A stretch of DNA of 64,000 nt. Origin: Rapidithrix thailandica (GTDB taxonomy: Bacteria; Bacteroidota; Bacteroidia; Cytophagales; Flammeovirgaceae). The notes under the pieces are model-generated. The model saw nothing but the letters and a program-made list of their open reading frames with translations, was not told where the DNA came from and ran no database searches. Numbering within the stretch: the first letter of the stretch is position 1; each line of letters opens with the position of its first letter. A program made the translations under genes and the position numbers. Positions 9,363 to 18,384 of the stretch are shown in pieces. The stretch is taken from the NCBI RefSeq assembly GCF_039710355.1, contig NZ_JBDKWZ010000018.1:83594-147593 (forward strand), given 5' to 3'.

Positions 9363-10727
9363 TCAGACTGTCATAGAAAATAATTGTGCTTGAGGCTGTT
9401 TGCGCCAAAACCGCAGATCAAACGCCATACAGATATTCCTGATAAATGTCTGACCCGCTACTGTCACTTTGATCTTATTGTCTTCAATTTCCACCAATCT
9501 ATCCTTGAGCATTTCTTCCAATCGTTGTTCAATGACTTCCCCAGGGATCCAAACTTTATCTTCCTGAGTCACTTCCGTTTCAAAGTGACACATCAAATTG
9601 AGAATATGCTTCCGCACCACTAAATCTTCCTGATTTAATAGATGTCCCCGGAAGACCGGAATTTCATTTTGTTGAAGACGGGCATAGTAATCTTCCAACT
9701 TTTTCTCATTTTGCGCAAAGCTCCCCCATGAATCACTGATGGCCGATACTCCCAAACCTATTTGCAAGCGGGTTTTGCCAGCCGTATACCCCATAAAATT
9801 CCGGTGAAGTCTTTTCTCTTGCATGGCAAGGTGCAAATCATCTTCCGGAAGAGCAAAATGATCCATACCAATTTCAACATATCCCATTGCTTGCAGCATT
9901 TCCCTACCTACTTCGTAAAGCCTTCTTTTTACATCCCCTTCCGGTAAGTCTGCTTCGGTAAATTTGCGTTGCCCCACTCCTTTAATCCATGGCACATGAG
10001 CATAACTATAGTAAGCAATGCGGTCTGGTTTGAGCATCTTTACCTTTTCAATAGTATCCACAATACTGGCTTCTTTCTGCAAAGGCAAACCATAAATAAT
10101 GTCATAATTGACTGAGGTAAAGCCATTGTTCCGGGCTGCTTCGGTCACAGCTTTTACTTGTTCATAACTTTGCACCCGGTTGATAACCTGTTGTACAACC
10201 GGATCGAAATCCTGAATTCCAAAACTAACCCGGTCAAAGCCCACCTCATTTAAGGCTTTCAGATGTGCTACTGTAGTACTGTTGGGATGGGCTTCAAAAC
10301 TAAAATAATGCTCTTGAGCGAGTTCGGCCTCTGCTAAAATCTTCCGGATCAGGTCACTTACATTTTCTGGCGAAAAAAACGTAGGAGTGCCCCCTCCCAA
10401 ATGAATTTCTTTGATAACGGGCGTTTCATCCAACAGATTCCGGTAAAGTTGCCACTCCTTCAAAATTGCTTGTATATACACTTCCTCTACAGAGTGGTTT
10501 TTCGTAATGCGCTTGTTACAGCCGCAAAAGGTACATAAACTTTCGCAAAAAGGCAGGTGAAGATACAGGCTGATTCCTTCCGTAGCATTGCTAACCTGAA
10601 ACGCTTCTTTTACCGTACGTTGCCAATCTTCTATGGCAATTCCTTTTTCATCCCAATAAGGTACTGTGGGGTAACTGGTATATCTGGGGCCTGGAATATT
10701 GTATTTGGTAACCAACTCAGTATTCAT
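9363..10727 (-). CDS. hemN: Oxygen-independent coproporphyrinogen III oxidase
   Basis: A 454-residue radical SAM enzyme that decarboxylates coproporphyrinogen III to protoporphyrinogen IX in haem synthesis without oxygen. The cluster motif is Cys61-X3-Cys65-X2-Cys68 followed by Gly-Cys70, spaced as in true HemN proteins rather than in HemW look-alikes. The N-terminal block YNIPGPRYTSYPT and the GGGTPTF SAM-binding motif also support HemN. Length is close to the usual 450-460. It is transcribed alone. A dyad TGAC-N4-GTCA upstream suggests control by a CRP/FNR-type regulator, which would suit an anaerobic enzyme. Confidence 0.96.
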   Translation of the reverse strand: MNTELVTKYNIPGPRYTSYPTVPYWDEKGIAIEDWQRTVKEAFQVSNATEGISLYLHLPFCESLCTFCGCNKRITKNHSVEEVYIQAILKEWQLYRNLLDETPVIKEIHLGGGTPTFFSPENVSDLIRKILAEAELAQEHYFSFEAHPNSTTVAHLKALNEVGFDRVSFGIQDFDPVVQQVINRVQSYEQVKAVTEAARNNGFTSVNYDIIYGLPLQKEASIVDTIEKVKMLKPDRIAYYSYAHVPWIKGVGQRKFTEADLPEGDVKRRLYEVGREMLQAMGYVEIGMDHFALPEDDLHLAMQEKRLHRNFMGYTAGKTRLQIGLGVSAISDSWGSFAQNEKKLEDYYARLQQNEIPVFRGHLLNQEDLVVRKHILNLMCHFETEVTQEDKVWIPGEVIEQRLEEMLKDRLVEIEDNKIKVTVAGQTFIRNICMAFDLRFWRKQPQAQLFSMTV

Positions 10728-10757
10728 GGATTGTAATATTTAGGTCATCGATCAAGG

Positions 10758-10800
10758 CAAAACTAGAAAGCCCTTCATTAAGAAACAGTGACCTACGTCA
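10758..10800 (-). promoter_or_regulatory. Candidate hemN promoter with CRP/FNR-like site
   Basis: On the minus strand TAGTTTTG (10758-10765) matches the Bacteroidota -7 consensus TAnnTTTG, about 31 bp before the hemN start. The dyad TGAC-CTAC-GTCA (10789-10800) is centred about 40-42 bp upstream of the start expected from that box, where class II CRP/FNR-family activators bind. There is no good -33 TTTG, which fits an activator-dependent promoter. Inference only. Confidence 0.35.
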
Positions 10801-10867
10801 GATCAAAAGAGGGAAAGAATATGAAGTTGGTCATTTTCCGTACAAACACGCAATGTTACATCTTTAC

Positions 10868-10898
10868 AAAAAAAGCCGCCCGGTATTCACCGGACGGC
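10868..10898 (-). terminator. Rho-independent terminator after leuB
   Basis: On the minus strand GCCGTCCGGT-GAAT-ACCGGGCGGC is a ten-pair stem with one wobble pair, followed by a T tract. It lies about 57 bp beyond the leuB stop. Confidence 0.85.
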
Positions 10899-10954
10899 CT
10901 GATACCCGAAGGTATCCCTTCATACAGATTATAAAAATAAATAAACAAAAATCC

Positions 10955-12022
10955 TTATTTCTTCAAAATATACTCCGCTAACCAATCTCCTACGGCCGAA
11001 GTAGAATATGCTTTTCCTTCTGCAATATCTTCTGTTACTACTTTCTCTTCCAATGAAGCATCTACCGCCTCTCGGATGGCTTTGGCTTCATCCTGCAGAT
11101 CCAAACCTAGCTCGAACATCAAGGCTGCAGAAAGCACTGTTCCTAACGGATTGGCAATGTTTTTCCCGGCAGCTTGCGGATAAGACCCGTGAATCGGCTC
11201 AAACACGGATGTTTGAATTCCTACGGAAGCCGATGGCAACAGGCCTAAAGATCCGGTAATTACGCTGGCTTCGTCGGTCAGGATATCTCCAAACATATTT
11301 TCCGTAACGATTACATCAAATCGTTTCGGCCATTGGATCATCTGCATCGCAGCATTATCCACAAACATATATTCTAATTCGATATCGGCAAAATCACCCG
11401 CCATTTCCTGTACGGTTTCTCTCCACAAACGGGAAGTTGCCAGTACATTGGCCTTGTCTACTGCGGTTAATTTTTTATTTCTTTTCCCTGCATACTCAAA
11501 AGCCAACTTGACAATACGCTGTACTTCCTCTTTGGTGTACACACAAGTATCAAAAGCCGTGTTTTGATCTTCGGAACGGCCTCTTGGCTGTCCGAAATAA
11601 ATTCCTCCTGTCAACTCCCGGATTACTACGAAATCCGCTCCGTCCACCAAGTCCGTGCGCAAAGGAGATTTATGCAACAAAGATTTAAAAGTAGATACCG
11701 GACGGATATTCGCGTATAAGCCTAACTTTTTACGCATCGCCAACAAACCTTGCTCCGGACGGACTTTTGCCTTGGGATCATTGTCGTATTTAGGATCGCC
11801 AATGGCCCCAAACAATACCGCATCGGCATTTTTACAAGCTTCGTAGGTTTCCTCAGGAAAAGGATCTCCGGTGGCATCAATGGCTGCAGCTCCCACTACC
11901 GCATGTTGATAGTCAAACTGATGGCCAAATTTCTCTCCGATGGCATTGACCACTTTTACGGCTTGTTCGATAATTTCCGGACCGATTCCGTCTCCTGGTA
12001 AAGTCGCTATTTTGAATTGCAT
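10955..12022 (-). CDS. leuB: 3-isopropylmalate dehydrogenase
   Basis: A 355-residue beta-decarboxylating dehydrogenase that oxidises 3-isopropylmalate to 2-oxoisocaproate with NAD in leucine synthesis. Recognised by LPGDGIGPEI at the N-terminus, the FGAIGDP and RELTGGIYFG substrate loops, the active-site block VDNAAMQMIQWP, NMFGDILTDEAS, and EPIHGSYPQAAGKNIANPLG for NAD binding. Length is normal. It is the last gene of the leucine block, 93 bp downstream of leuA, and is closed by a good terminator. Confidence 0.97.
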   Translation of the reverse strand: MQFKIATLPGDGIGPEIIEQAVKVVNAIGEKFGHQFDYQHAVVGAAAIDATGDPFPEETYEACKNADAVLFGAIGDPKYDNDPKAKVRPEQGLLAMRKKLGLYANIRPVSTFKSLLHKSPLRTDLVDGADFVVIRELTGGIYFGQPRGRSEDQNTAFDTCVYTKEEVQRIVKLAFEYAGKRNKKLTAVDKANVLATSRLWRETVQEMAGDFADIELEYMFVDNAAMQMIQWPKRFDVIVTENMFGDILTDEASVITGSLGLLPSASVGIQTSVFEPIHGSYPQAAGKNIANPLGTVLSAALMFELGLDLQDEAKAIREAVDASLEEKVVTEDIAEGKAYSTSAVGDWLAEYILKK

Positions 12023-12115
12023 TTCTTATAGTCAAGTTATGTTTTAAAAATTTCTTTTGTGCCAAAAACCTTCCAAATTTTAAAAAACCGGGCGGTTTAA
12101 GGCTATCAGTATATA

Positions 12116-13627
12116 TTAATCTTCAATCATGTTTAACATCTTGATGGTTGCCTTGATGGCCGCCACCGTCTGATCAGAATCCAAGCCACGGGTTTTAAAC
12201 TCACGATACCCGATCTTCCAGGTGATGACTGTTTCCACCAATGCATCCGTACGCCCACCCGGAGGAATACTCACTGCATAATCCGTCAATTTGGGATAAG
12301 GTTTTTCCAACGAATCGTAGATTTTCCAAAGAGCATTCATAAAGGCATCGTACTGCCCGTCACCGGAAGCCGTTTCCTCATAGCTTTTGCCATCAATTTC
12401 TATACTCAGCGTAGCCACGGAACGCAAGCCTTCCGCCACTTGTAAAGCATAGTTTTTGATTTTGATTTTTTGCTCGATGGTATCGTTTTTCAACACATCG
12501 GAAATGATATAAGGAAGGTCGTCCTGAGTAACCATTTCTTTTTTATCTCCCAGTTCAATGACCCGGGAGGTCACCTTTTTCATTTCCTCGGCATCCAGCT
12601 CTATGCCCAATTCTTCCAAGTTCTTTTTGATATTGGCCTTTCCCGACATTTTTCCCAAGGCATATTCCCGTTTACGGCCAAAACGCTCCGGCATTAAGTC
12701 ATTGTAATACAGATTGTCTTTGTTATCCCCATCGGCATGAATCCCGCTGGTTTGAGTAAAGACAAACTCTCCGATCAAGGGTTTATTCGCCGGGATACGC
12801 ACTCCTGAGAAGGATTCGACAATTTTACTAACGGCATAGAGCTTTTGCTCATTAATGGATAATTCGTGATGGAAATGATCCTTCACAATACCAATCACGC
12901 TGGAAAGCGGAACATTACCGGCCCGTTCACCTAGCCCGTTTAGGGTTGTATGAATACCGGAAATTCCTGCTTTGATGGCACTATACACATTGGCCGTAGC
13001 CAAATCATAATCGTTATGGGCATGAAAATCGAATTTTAAATCCGGAAATCCGTCTTTCATCTTTTTGCAGTATTCATACGTTTCGTCATGATTGAGAATA
13101 CCCAAGGTATCCGGAAGCATAAAGCGTCCTATTTTTTCCGCTTGCAAGCCTCTAATCATTTGAAAAACATACTCCTGAGAATCCCGCATACCATTCGACC
13201 AATCTTCCAAATAGACATTGACCCCGATACCCATCTCTTCCGCATATTTCACCACTTCCCGGATGTCAGCCAGGTGTTCTTCGGGTTGTTTGCGAAGTTG
13301 TTGGGTACAGTGCTTTAAGGAACCTTTGCACAGGAGGTTAATCACCTTTCCCCCTGCCTTTTGGATCCATTCCAGGGAAGTTTTCCCATCGACAAAACCC
13401 AAAATTTCCACACGATCCTGATAAGCGTGCTGATGGCTCCAGTCCAGAATTTTTTTGGCCGCCTTATATTCCCCTTCCGATACTCTGGCAGAGGCAATTT
13501 CAATACGATCCACTTTCAATTCTTCCAGCAACAGCCGGGCTATATTTAATTTCTCAGCTTCGGAAAAGGAGACTCCCGAAGTTTGTTCGCCATCCCGAAG
13601 GGTGGTATCCATTATTGTGATTTTCAT
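12116..13627 (-). CDS. leuA: 2-isopropylmalate synthase (LeuA-type, with regulatory domain)
   Basis: A 503-residue HMGL-like acyltransferase expected to condense acetyl-CoA with 2-oxoisovalerate, the first step of leucine synthesis. DTTLRDGEQTSG is the N-terminal family signature, FHAHNDYDLA holds the metal-binding histidines, and NGLGERAGN is the second signature. A C-terminal LeuA regulatory domain (about residues 370-500) with IPPGGRTDALVET probably gives leucine feedback. It resembles the Bacteroidota LeuA form that starts directly at DTTLRDGEQTSGVSF. Citramalate synthase is a related alternative, but the position between leuD and leuB favours isopropylmalate synthase. Confidence 0.88.
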   Translation of the reverse strand: MKITIMDTTLRDGEQTSGVSFSEAEKLNIARLLLEELKVDRIEIASARVSEGEYKAAKKILDWSHQHAYQDRVEILGFVDGKTSLEWIQKAGGKVINLLCKGSLKHCTQQLRKQPEEHLADIREVVKYAEEMGIGVNVYLEDWSNGMRDSQEYVFQMIRGLQAEKIGRFMLPDTLGILNHDETYEYCKKMKDGFPDLKFDFHAHNDYDLATANVYSAIKAGISGIHTTLNGLGERAGNVPLSSVIGIVKDHFHHELSINEQKLYAVSKIVESFSGVRIPANKPLIGEFVFTQTSGIHADGDNKDNLYYNDLMPERFGRKREYALGKMSGKANIKKNLEELGIELDAEEMKKVTSRVIELGDKKEMVTQDDLPYIISDVLKNDTIEQKIKIKNYALQVAEGLRSVATLSIEIDGKSYEETASGDGQYDAFMNALWKIYDSLEKPYPKLTDYAVSIPPGGRTDALVETVITWKIGYREFKTRGLDSDQTVAAIKATIKMLNMIED

Positions 13628-14067
13628 GGCGTTCCCGTCTTACTTGAAGCAAATCAAAACATTGTCTCTACTTTCGAGAAAGAAAGTAAAGAAATCGTTC
13701 AAACATACTTCTTTGGCTATTTTTTTCTTTTCAATAAAAATAAGAAGAATCCGTAAGATTCTTTCCGCTTTGCGTTGAAGATACAACCTGTTTTTCCGGA
13801 AGGGGTCAATTTCTGCGGTTCGTCTTGAAGCTATACAACCCTTAGCATCTCCATCGTACAGGTGTTACCCCTAAAAGGAAACCTCCAAAAACAAGGGTTT
13901 TCGGAGGTTTGAAACGTTAGTTTTGGGCACAATGCCCTCTCTCTTTCAGATTTGAACTTTAATCAATCGTTGTGTTAGTAATCTATTTACCAGATAGTCA
14001 TAAGAAAATTCACTAACTGGTAAATCTTGGGTTGGCCAGGTAGTTTTAGCAACTACCCCTGTCTAAT
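13628..14067. other. 440-bp gap between leuD and leuA
   Basis: No gene of convincing length. It contains an imperfect hairpin at 13879-13910 (AAACCTCC...GGAGGTTT) that could stop transcription from leuD but is followed only by a broken T tract, and a smaller hairpin GGTAGTT-TTAGC-AACTACC near 14040. The gap suggests that leuA-leuB has its own promoter instead of reading through from leuC-leuD. A 12-codon frame on the minus strand (MFERFLYFLSRK) is not a convincing leucine leader peptide. Confidence 0.45.
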
Positions 14068-14661
14068 TTATGATCTTGTTTTTTCAAAAGATTCAATTTC
14101 ATCTTTCATGCTCAACAGATAGTCGATATCATCATAGCCCTTCAGCAAACACTCTTTTTTGTAAGCGTTGATTTCGAAGGATGACTTCTCCCCTGTCGCT
14201 TTAATGGTAAACTCCTGCTTTTCCAGGTTTACTTCAAATTCGGCTTTAGGGTCCTTCTCAATTTCGGCAAAGATTTTTTGCAAAAATTCCTCAGAGACTT
14301 GAACAGGCAACAGGCCATTGTTCAAAGAGTTGTTTTTGAAGATGTCTGCAAAAAAGCTGGACACTACCACTTTAAATCCATAATCGTGTACAGCCCAGGC
14401 AGCATGTTCGCGAGAAGAACCGCTTCCGAAGTTTTTCTCTCCGATCAGAATGGCTCCTGAATAGGTAGGATCGTTCAACACAAAATCCTTAATGGGCTGG
14501 TTATTGCTGTCATAGCGCCAGTCGCGGAAAAGGTTGTCTCCAAAGCCATCACGGGTAGTGGCTTTTAAAAAGCGGGCTGGAATGATCTGGTCGGTATCCA
14601 CATTCTCAATGGGCAAAGGCACTGCCGTGGATACTACCGTTTCGAATTTATCTATTGCCAT
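14068..14661 (-). CDS. leuD: 3-isopropylmalate dehydratase small subunit
   Basis: A 197-residue small (swivel-domain) subunit of isopropylmalate isomerase, which with LeuC interconverts 2- and 3-isopropylmalate. ENVDTDQIIPARFLK near the N-terminus and FGSGSSREHAAWAVHDYGF around residues 75-95 are family signatures. Length is normal. It follows leuC by about 117 bp in the same direction and the two subunits must be made together. Confidence 0.97.
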   Translation of the reverse strand: MAIDKFETVVSTAVPLPIENVDTDQIIPARFLKATTRDGFGDNLFRDWRYDSNNQPIKDFVLNDPTYSGAILIGEKNFGSGSSREHAAWAVHDYGFKVVVSSFFADIFKNNSLNNGLLPVQVSEEFLQKIFAEIEKDPKAEFEVNLEKQEFTIKATGEKSSFEINAYKKECLLKGYDDIDYLLSMKDEIESFEKTRS

Positions 14662-14778
14662 GGTATTTTTTACTTTTAGATGAGATAACGAGCAGGTTTA
14701 CCCTTTTGGGTAAAGACATTCTTGAAAACTCATTATCAATTAATTAGAATTAGTTTTTCAGATTGTACGCCCCGTTTA

Positions 14779-16176
14779 TTACAGTTCTCTAGGGTCTACA
14801 ATCTTTCCAGCTACTGCTACGGCTGCAGCTGTAAGCGGGCTGGCCAATAAAGTACGGGCCCCGGGTCCTTGTCGTCCTTCAAAATTCCTGTTGGAGGTAG
14901 ACACGGCATACTTTCCGGCCGGAATTTTATCATCGTTCATTGCCAAACATGCCGAACAGCCCGGTTGACGCAGTTTAAATCCGGCTTCTTCCAATATCTC
15001 CACGATTCCTTCCTCATAGGCCTGTTGCTCTACCTGTTTGGAACCCGGCACAATCCAAGCCGTGATATTGTCAGCTTTCTTTTTCCCTTTTACAAATTGA
15101 GCTACTTCTCGTAAGTCCTCAATACGGCCATTGGTACAACTTCCCACAAACACATAATCCACTTGTTTGCCCACCAAGGCATCGCCAGGCGCAAAGCCCA
15201 TATATTTCAAAGACTTTTCGAACGAAGGTTGGGCACTGGCCGGAATATCTTCTAAGGTAGGGATTGATCCTTTTACTTTGGTACCCATTCCAGGATTGGT
15301 ACCATAGGTAATCATCGGCTCGATGTCAGCAGCGTCAAAAGTCAATTCTCTGTCAAAAGCAGCATCTTCATCCGAGTACAATTGCTTCCACTTGGCTACA
15401 GCCTTCTCAAACGCTTCTCCCTGTGGAGCAAATTCTCTTCCTTGAATATAGTCAAAAGTCGTTTCGTCCGGTGCAATCAATCCTCCGCGAGCTCCCATTT
15501 CAATACTCATGTTACACACGGTCATTCTTCCCTCCATGGATAAGCTACGGATTGCCGATCCTGCAAACTCAATAAAGTATCCGGTTCCACCGCTGGCGGT
15601 CACTTTGGAGATGATATAGAGGACTACGTCTTTGGCCGTCACTCCACCTTTTAAATCACCGTCCACAGTGATGCGCATTCTCTTTGGTTTCGGCTGTAAG
15701 ATACATTGAGTGGCCAATACCATTTCCACTTCACTGGTCCCAATACCAAATGCCACACTCCCGAATGCACCGTGGGTAGAGGTGTGGCTATCACCACATA
15801 CCATGGTCATTCCGGGTTGGGTCAATCCTAATTGTGGCCCGATCACGTGTACAATTCCTTGATAAGGGTGATTTAAACCGTACAATGTCACTCCGTGCTT
15901 TTCACAATTTTCAGTCAGTTTGTTTACCTGAAAGCGCGACAATTCATCCTTAATCGGTAAATGTTGGTTGAGGGTAGGGACATTGTGATCCGGAGTTGCC
16001 ACTGTATTTTGCGGACGGAATACGGAAATCCCCCTTTTGTCCAATCCGGCAAAGGCTTGCGGACTGGTGACCTCGTGAATCAAATGTTTGTCGATATACA
16101 ATACACTGGGACCGCCTTTGATTTCAGAAACCACATGAGCATCCCAAATTTTATCAAATAATGTTTTACCAGCCAA
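14779..16176 (-). CDS. leuC: 3-isopropylmalate dehydratase large subunit
   Basis: A 465-residue aconitase-family subunit carrying the [4Fe-4S] cluster of isopropylmalate isomerase. The cluster ligands are Cys347 in GSCTNGR and Cys407/Cys410 in PGCSACLAM, the same spacing as in characterised LeuC. The start MAGKTLFDKIWDAHVV is typical. It is the first gene of the minus-strand leucine block, facing a divergent LysR gene across 242 bp. A -7-like TAGCTTTG lies about 135 bp upstream. Confidence 0.97.
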   Translation of the reverse strand: MAGKTLFDKIWDAHVVSEIKGGPSVLYIDKHLIHEVTSPQAFAGLDKRGISVFRPQNTVATPDHNVPTLNQHLPIKDELSRFQVNKLTENCEKHGVTLYGLNHPYQGIVHVIGPQLGLTQPGMTMVCGDSHTSTHGAFGSVAFGIGTSEVEMVLATQCILQPKPKRMRITVDGDLKGGVTAKDVVLYIISKVTASGGTGYFIEFAGSAIRSLSMEGRMTVCNMSIEMGARGGLIAPDETTFDYIQGREFAPQGEAFEKAVAKWKQLYSDEDAAFDRELTFDAADIEPMITYGTNPGMGTKVKGSIPTLEDIPASAQPSFEKSLKYMGFAPGDALVGKQVDYVFVGSCTNGRIEDLREVAQFVKGKKKADNITAWIVPGSKQVEQQAYEEGIVEILEEAGFKLRQPGCSACLAMNDDKIPAGKYAVSTSNRNFEGRQGPGARTLLASPLTAAAVAVAGKIVDPREL

Positions 16177-16310
16177 TGTTGTATTTAGTTTGGTTAACGG
16201 ATATCGTACTTCTGATTGTCAGCAAATTATGAAATAAATTGACGATTTCCTTTTCTCAATTTACTTTCTTTCTTTCTGACTTCTATTCTCTTTTTCGAAT
16301 CAAGCTTAAG

Positions 16311-16318
16311 CAAAGCTA
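16311..16318 (-). promoter_or_regulatory. Candidate -7 box for leuC
   Basis: TAGCTTTG on the minus strand matches TAnnTTTG, about 135 bp upstream of leuC. No convincing -33 TTTG is present at 19-21 bp. It could also be a chance match. Confidence 0.28.
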
Positions 16319-16363
16319 CGGGAATTTGTAATACTTTAAAAATACTGTTTTTGTCAATATTTG

Positions 16364-16378
16364 ATACCTTTGAGGTAT
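16364..16378 (+). promoter_or_regulatory. LysR-type operator overlapping a -7 box
   Basis: ATACC-TTTGA-GGTAT is a dyad containing TACCTTTGAGGTA, an exact T-N11-A LysR-box geometry. Its left part, TACCTTTG (16365-16372), also matches the Bacteroidota -7 consensus reading toward the LysR gene, 47-54 bp before its start. This arrangement would fit autorepression by the LysR protein and joint control of the divergent leuC. Confidence 0.45.
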
Positions 16379-16418
16379 TAAAAAAAGAACGGGTTCCTCT
16401 CAAGCAAAACTTATCCCA

Positions 16419-17315
16419 ATGGAATTACGACATTTAAAGTATTTTATGGTATTGGCCGAAGAGTTACACTTTCGCAAAGCAGCCGAACGCTTGTTTATCT
16501 CCCAGCCCCCTTTGAGCCGGCAAATCAAAGAGCTGGAAGGAGAATTGGGTGTACAGTTGTTTCAGCGATCTAAAAAATCCGTAAACCTGACAGAAGCCGG
16601 GCAATTCTTAAAAGAAGAGGTAGCGCATTTGTTCACCAGATTGGAATCCATCAAACGAAAGGTGAAAGAAATAGATTTGGGAGAAGCCGGGCATTTGCAA
16701 ATCGGATATGTCAGTTCCGCCATTCAAGATGTATTGGCCAGGGTACTGTTGAATTTAAAAAAAGACTTGCCGGGTATTAGCACCAGTTTGTATGAACTCA
16801 ATACCATCCGCCAAACAAGTTTGCTATCGGAAGGGCAACTGGATGTAGGAATCATGCGCGCCCCTATCAAATCCGACCAATTTGTAATTTATACATTATA
16901 CAAAGAAAACTTTGCTCTGTTGGTCCCCAAAGGCCACCCTATGATTCATTCCCCAAAACAACAATTACAAGAAGTAGCAAAAGAACCTTTTATCTTCTTT
17001 GCCAAAGATTATTCACCGGAGTATTACAATGACCTGATGCATATGTGCAACCGGGCCGGATTTACTCCGAATATAGCCCATGAAGCCATCAACATGCACT
17101 CTATTGTCAGGCTGGTGGAGAAAGGCCTGGGGGTTTCAATCGTACCTTTCAGCGTAAGCCAAATGTATAAAAACCTGGAAGTAGATTATATTGAACTTAC
17201 CTCCACTGGTGAAAAAACCGAAACGGTAGTCGCTTATCGCAAAGATTGTATCAAACCCTCAGTATTCACTTTTGTAAATCTACTTCTGAAGCTGAATAAA
17301 CAGATTATGGAATAA
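16419..17315 (+). CDS. LysR-family transcriptional regulator
   Basis: A 298-residue LysR regulator. Residues 1-60 form the winged helix-turn-helix (MELRHLKYFMVLAEELHF, AAERLFISQPPLSRQIKELE), and residues about 90-295 form the periplasmic-binding-protein-like effector domain. The N-terminus resembles the BenM/CatM/AlsR branch. It is divergent from leuC with a T-N11-A dyad between them, so control of the leucine genes in response to a pathway intermediate is a reasonable guess, though not shown. Its 3' end overlaps the convergent PHP gene by 11 bp. Confidence 0.93.
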   Translation: MELRHLKYFMVLAEELHFRKAAERLFISQPPLSRQIKELEGELGVQLFQRSKKSVNLTEAGQFLKEEVAHLFTRLESIKRKVKEIDLGEAGHLQIGYVSSAIQDVLARVLLNLKKDLPGISTSLYELNTIRQTSLLSEGQLDVGIMRAPIKSDQFVIYTLYKENFALLVPKGHPMIHSPKQQLQEVAKEPFIFFAKDYSPEYYNDLMHMCNRAGFTPNIAHEAINMHSIVRLVEKGLGVSIVPFSVSQMYKNLEVDYIELTSTGEKTETVVAYRKDCIKPSVFTFVNLLLKLNKQIME

Positions 17316-18198
17316 AAAGTCCTTCGGAAGTAAATGGAACATCTTGCCATTTGTTCTGATGTAAAATGCGGAATGTTTTGAAACCGATGTCTTGAAGCAT
17401 GGAAGCCGATTCGGAAAAATTAGCGGTAATTTCGTCCGGATGGTGGGAATCGGCATTGAGCATTACCGGAATGTCGAGTTTCAATATCTCTTCCAAAATC
17501 CACCGGCTGGGATAAGCGTCCGGTAATTTCTTCTTGTACACTCCCCTGGTGTTTACTTCAATGATCACTCCGGATTGTTGAGCCACTTCTAACGTAGCCA
17601 GTACTTCCTCCCGGTACCAATCTTCGTTTTCACTAAAAAGCTGCCCCTCTTCACATTGAATTTTGATTTTATCCATATGCCCCAATACATCCGGACAGGC
17701 CGTTTGTAACATTTCCCGGGTTCGTTCAAAATACCGTTTTATCGCTTGTTGTACATTTCCATCAAAAATGTCCTTCAAGCCTTTTAAAAACAATTGGTGG
17801 CCTCCGTCTACTTCCCAAGGGGTGCCGTCAGCAAAACTGTCTACAAAATGAATAGAGCCAATGGTATAGTCCAAACCGGCCTCTTGAATATAGGGACTAT
17901 CCACTTGGGTGCTTCCCGGAATAAAATCCACTTCCATTCCAGTATAAATCTGAATATCAGCCTGATACTGTTCTTTCAAGCGGTTAATTTCTTGCAAATA
18001 ATCTTTTAAACGCTCCATTTTCATATTCCAAGTAGTTGGAACAAATAAAGGAGAATGCGAAGAAAATCCATAAATTTTGACTCCTTGCTGAAGGGCTGCT
18101 TTGATATGTATTTCGGGAGCATACTTTCCATCGCAATAATGGCAATGGCTATGATAATTCGTCCAGCTTTGCATAAATTTGTTCGGGTTAGGTTTCAT
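17305..18198 (-). CDS. PHP-domain phosphatase, histidinol-phosphatase (HisJ) type
   Basis: A protein of about 297 residues of the PHP (polymerase and histidinol phosphatase) metal-dependent hydrolases. The opening metal-binding motif NYHSHCHYCDGKY, GFSSHSP, GMEVDF, IGSIHF, LGHMDKIK, EVNTRG and NADSHHP follow the HisJ pattern of metal ligands. It would hydrolyse histidinol phosphate in histidine synthesis, but PHP proteins are often repurposed. The frame stays open upstream to 18474, but that part overlaps the divergent Nudix gene and has no PHP similarity. I therefore place the start at MKPNPNKF (18198), with MQSWTN a few codons later as the alternative. Confidence 0.8.
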   Translation of the reverse strand: MKPNPNKFMQSWTNYHSHCHYCDGKYAPEIHIKAALQQGVKIYGFSSHSPLFVPTTWNMKMERLKDYLQEINRLKEQYQADIQIYTGMEVDFIPGSTQVDSPYIQEAGLDYTIGSIHFVDSFADGTPWEVDGGHQLFLKGLKDIFDGNVQQAIKRYFERTREMLQTACPDVLGHMDKIKIQCEEGQLFSENEDWYREEVLATLEVAQQSGVIIEVNTRGVYKKKLPDAYPSRWILEEILKLDIPVMLNADSHHPDEITANFSESASMLQDIGFKTFRILHQNKWQDVPFTSEGLFIP

Positions 18199-18384
18199 AC
18201 AAATGTCTGAAACAGAATGCTGAAAGTTAAGTGTGAAGGTATTTTTTTCATCCGCATAAAAGAAAGGGATGAATAGTGAGGGAATAGAGTCGTTACCACC
18301 AGTTGCTATGCTACACATCGGAGAAAAACCGATCATATTTACTCCACTACAACTTACTCGGATTTTATAAGTCGACTGCCAAAA

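Noticed and set aside
13680..13720. Possible leucine leader peptide (MFERFLYFLSRK) before leuA
   Set aside because: Only two Leu codons in twelve and no clear attenuator pair of hairpins next to it.
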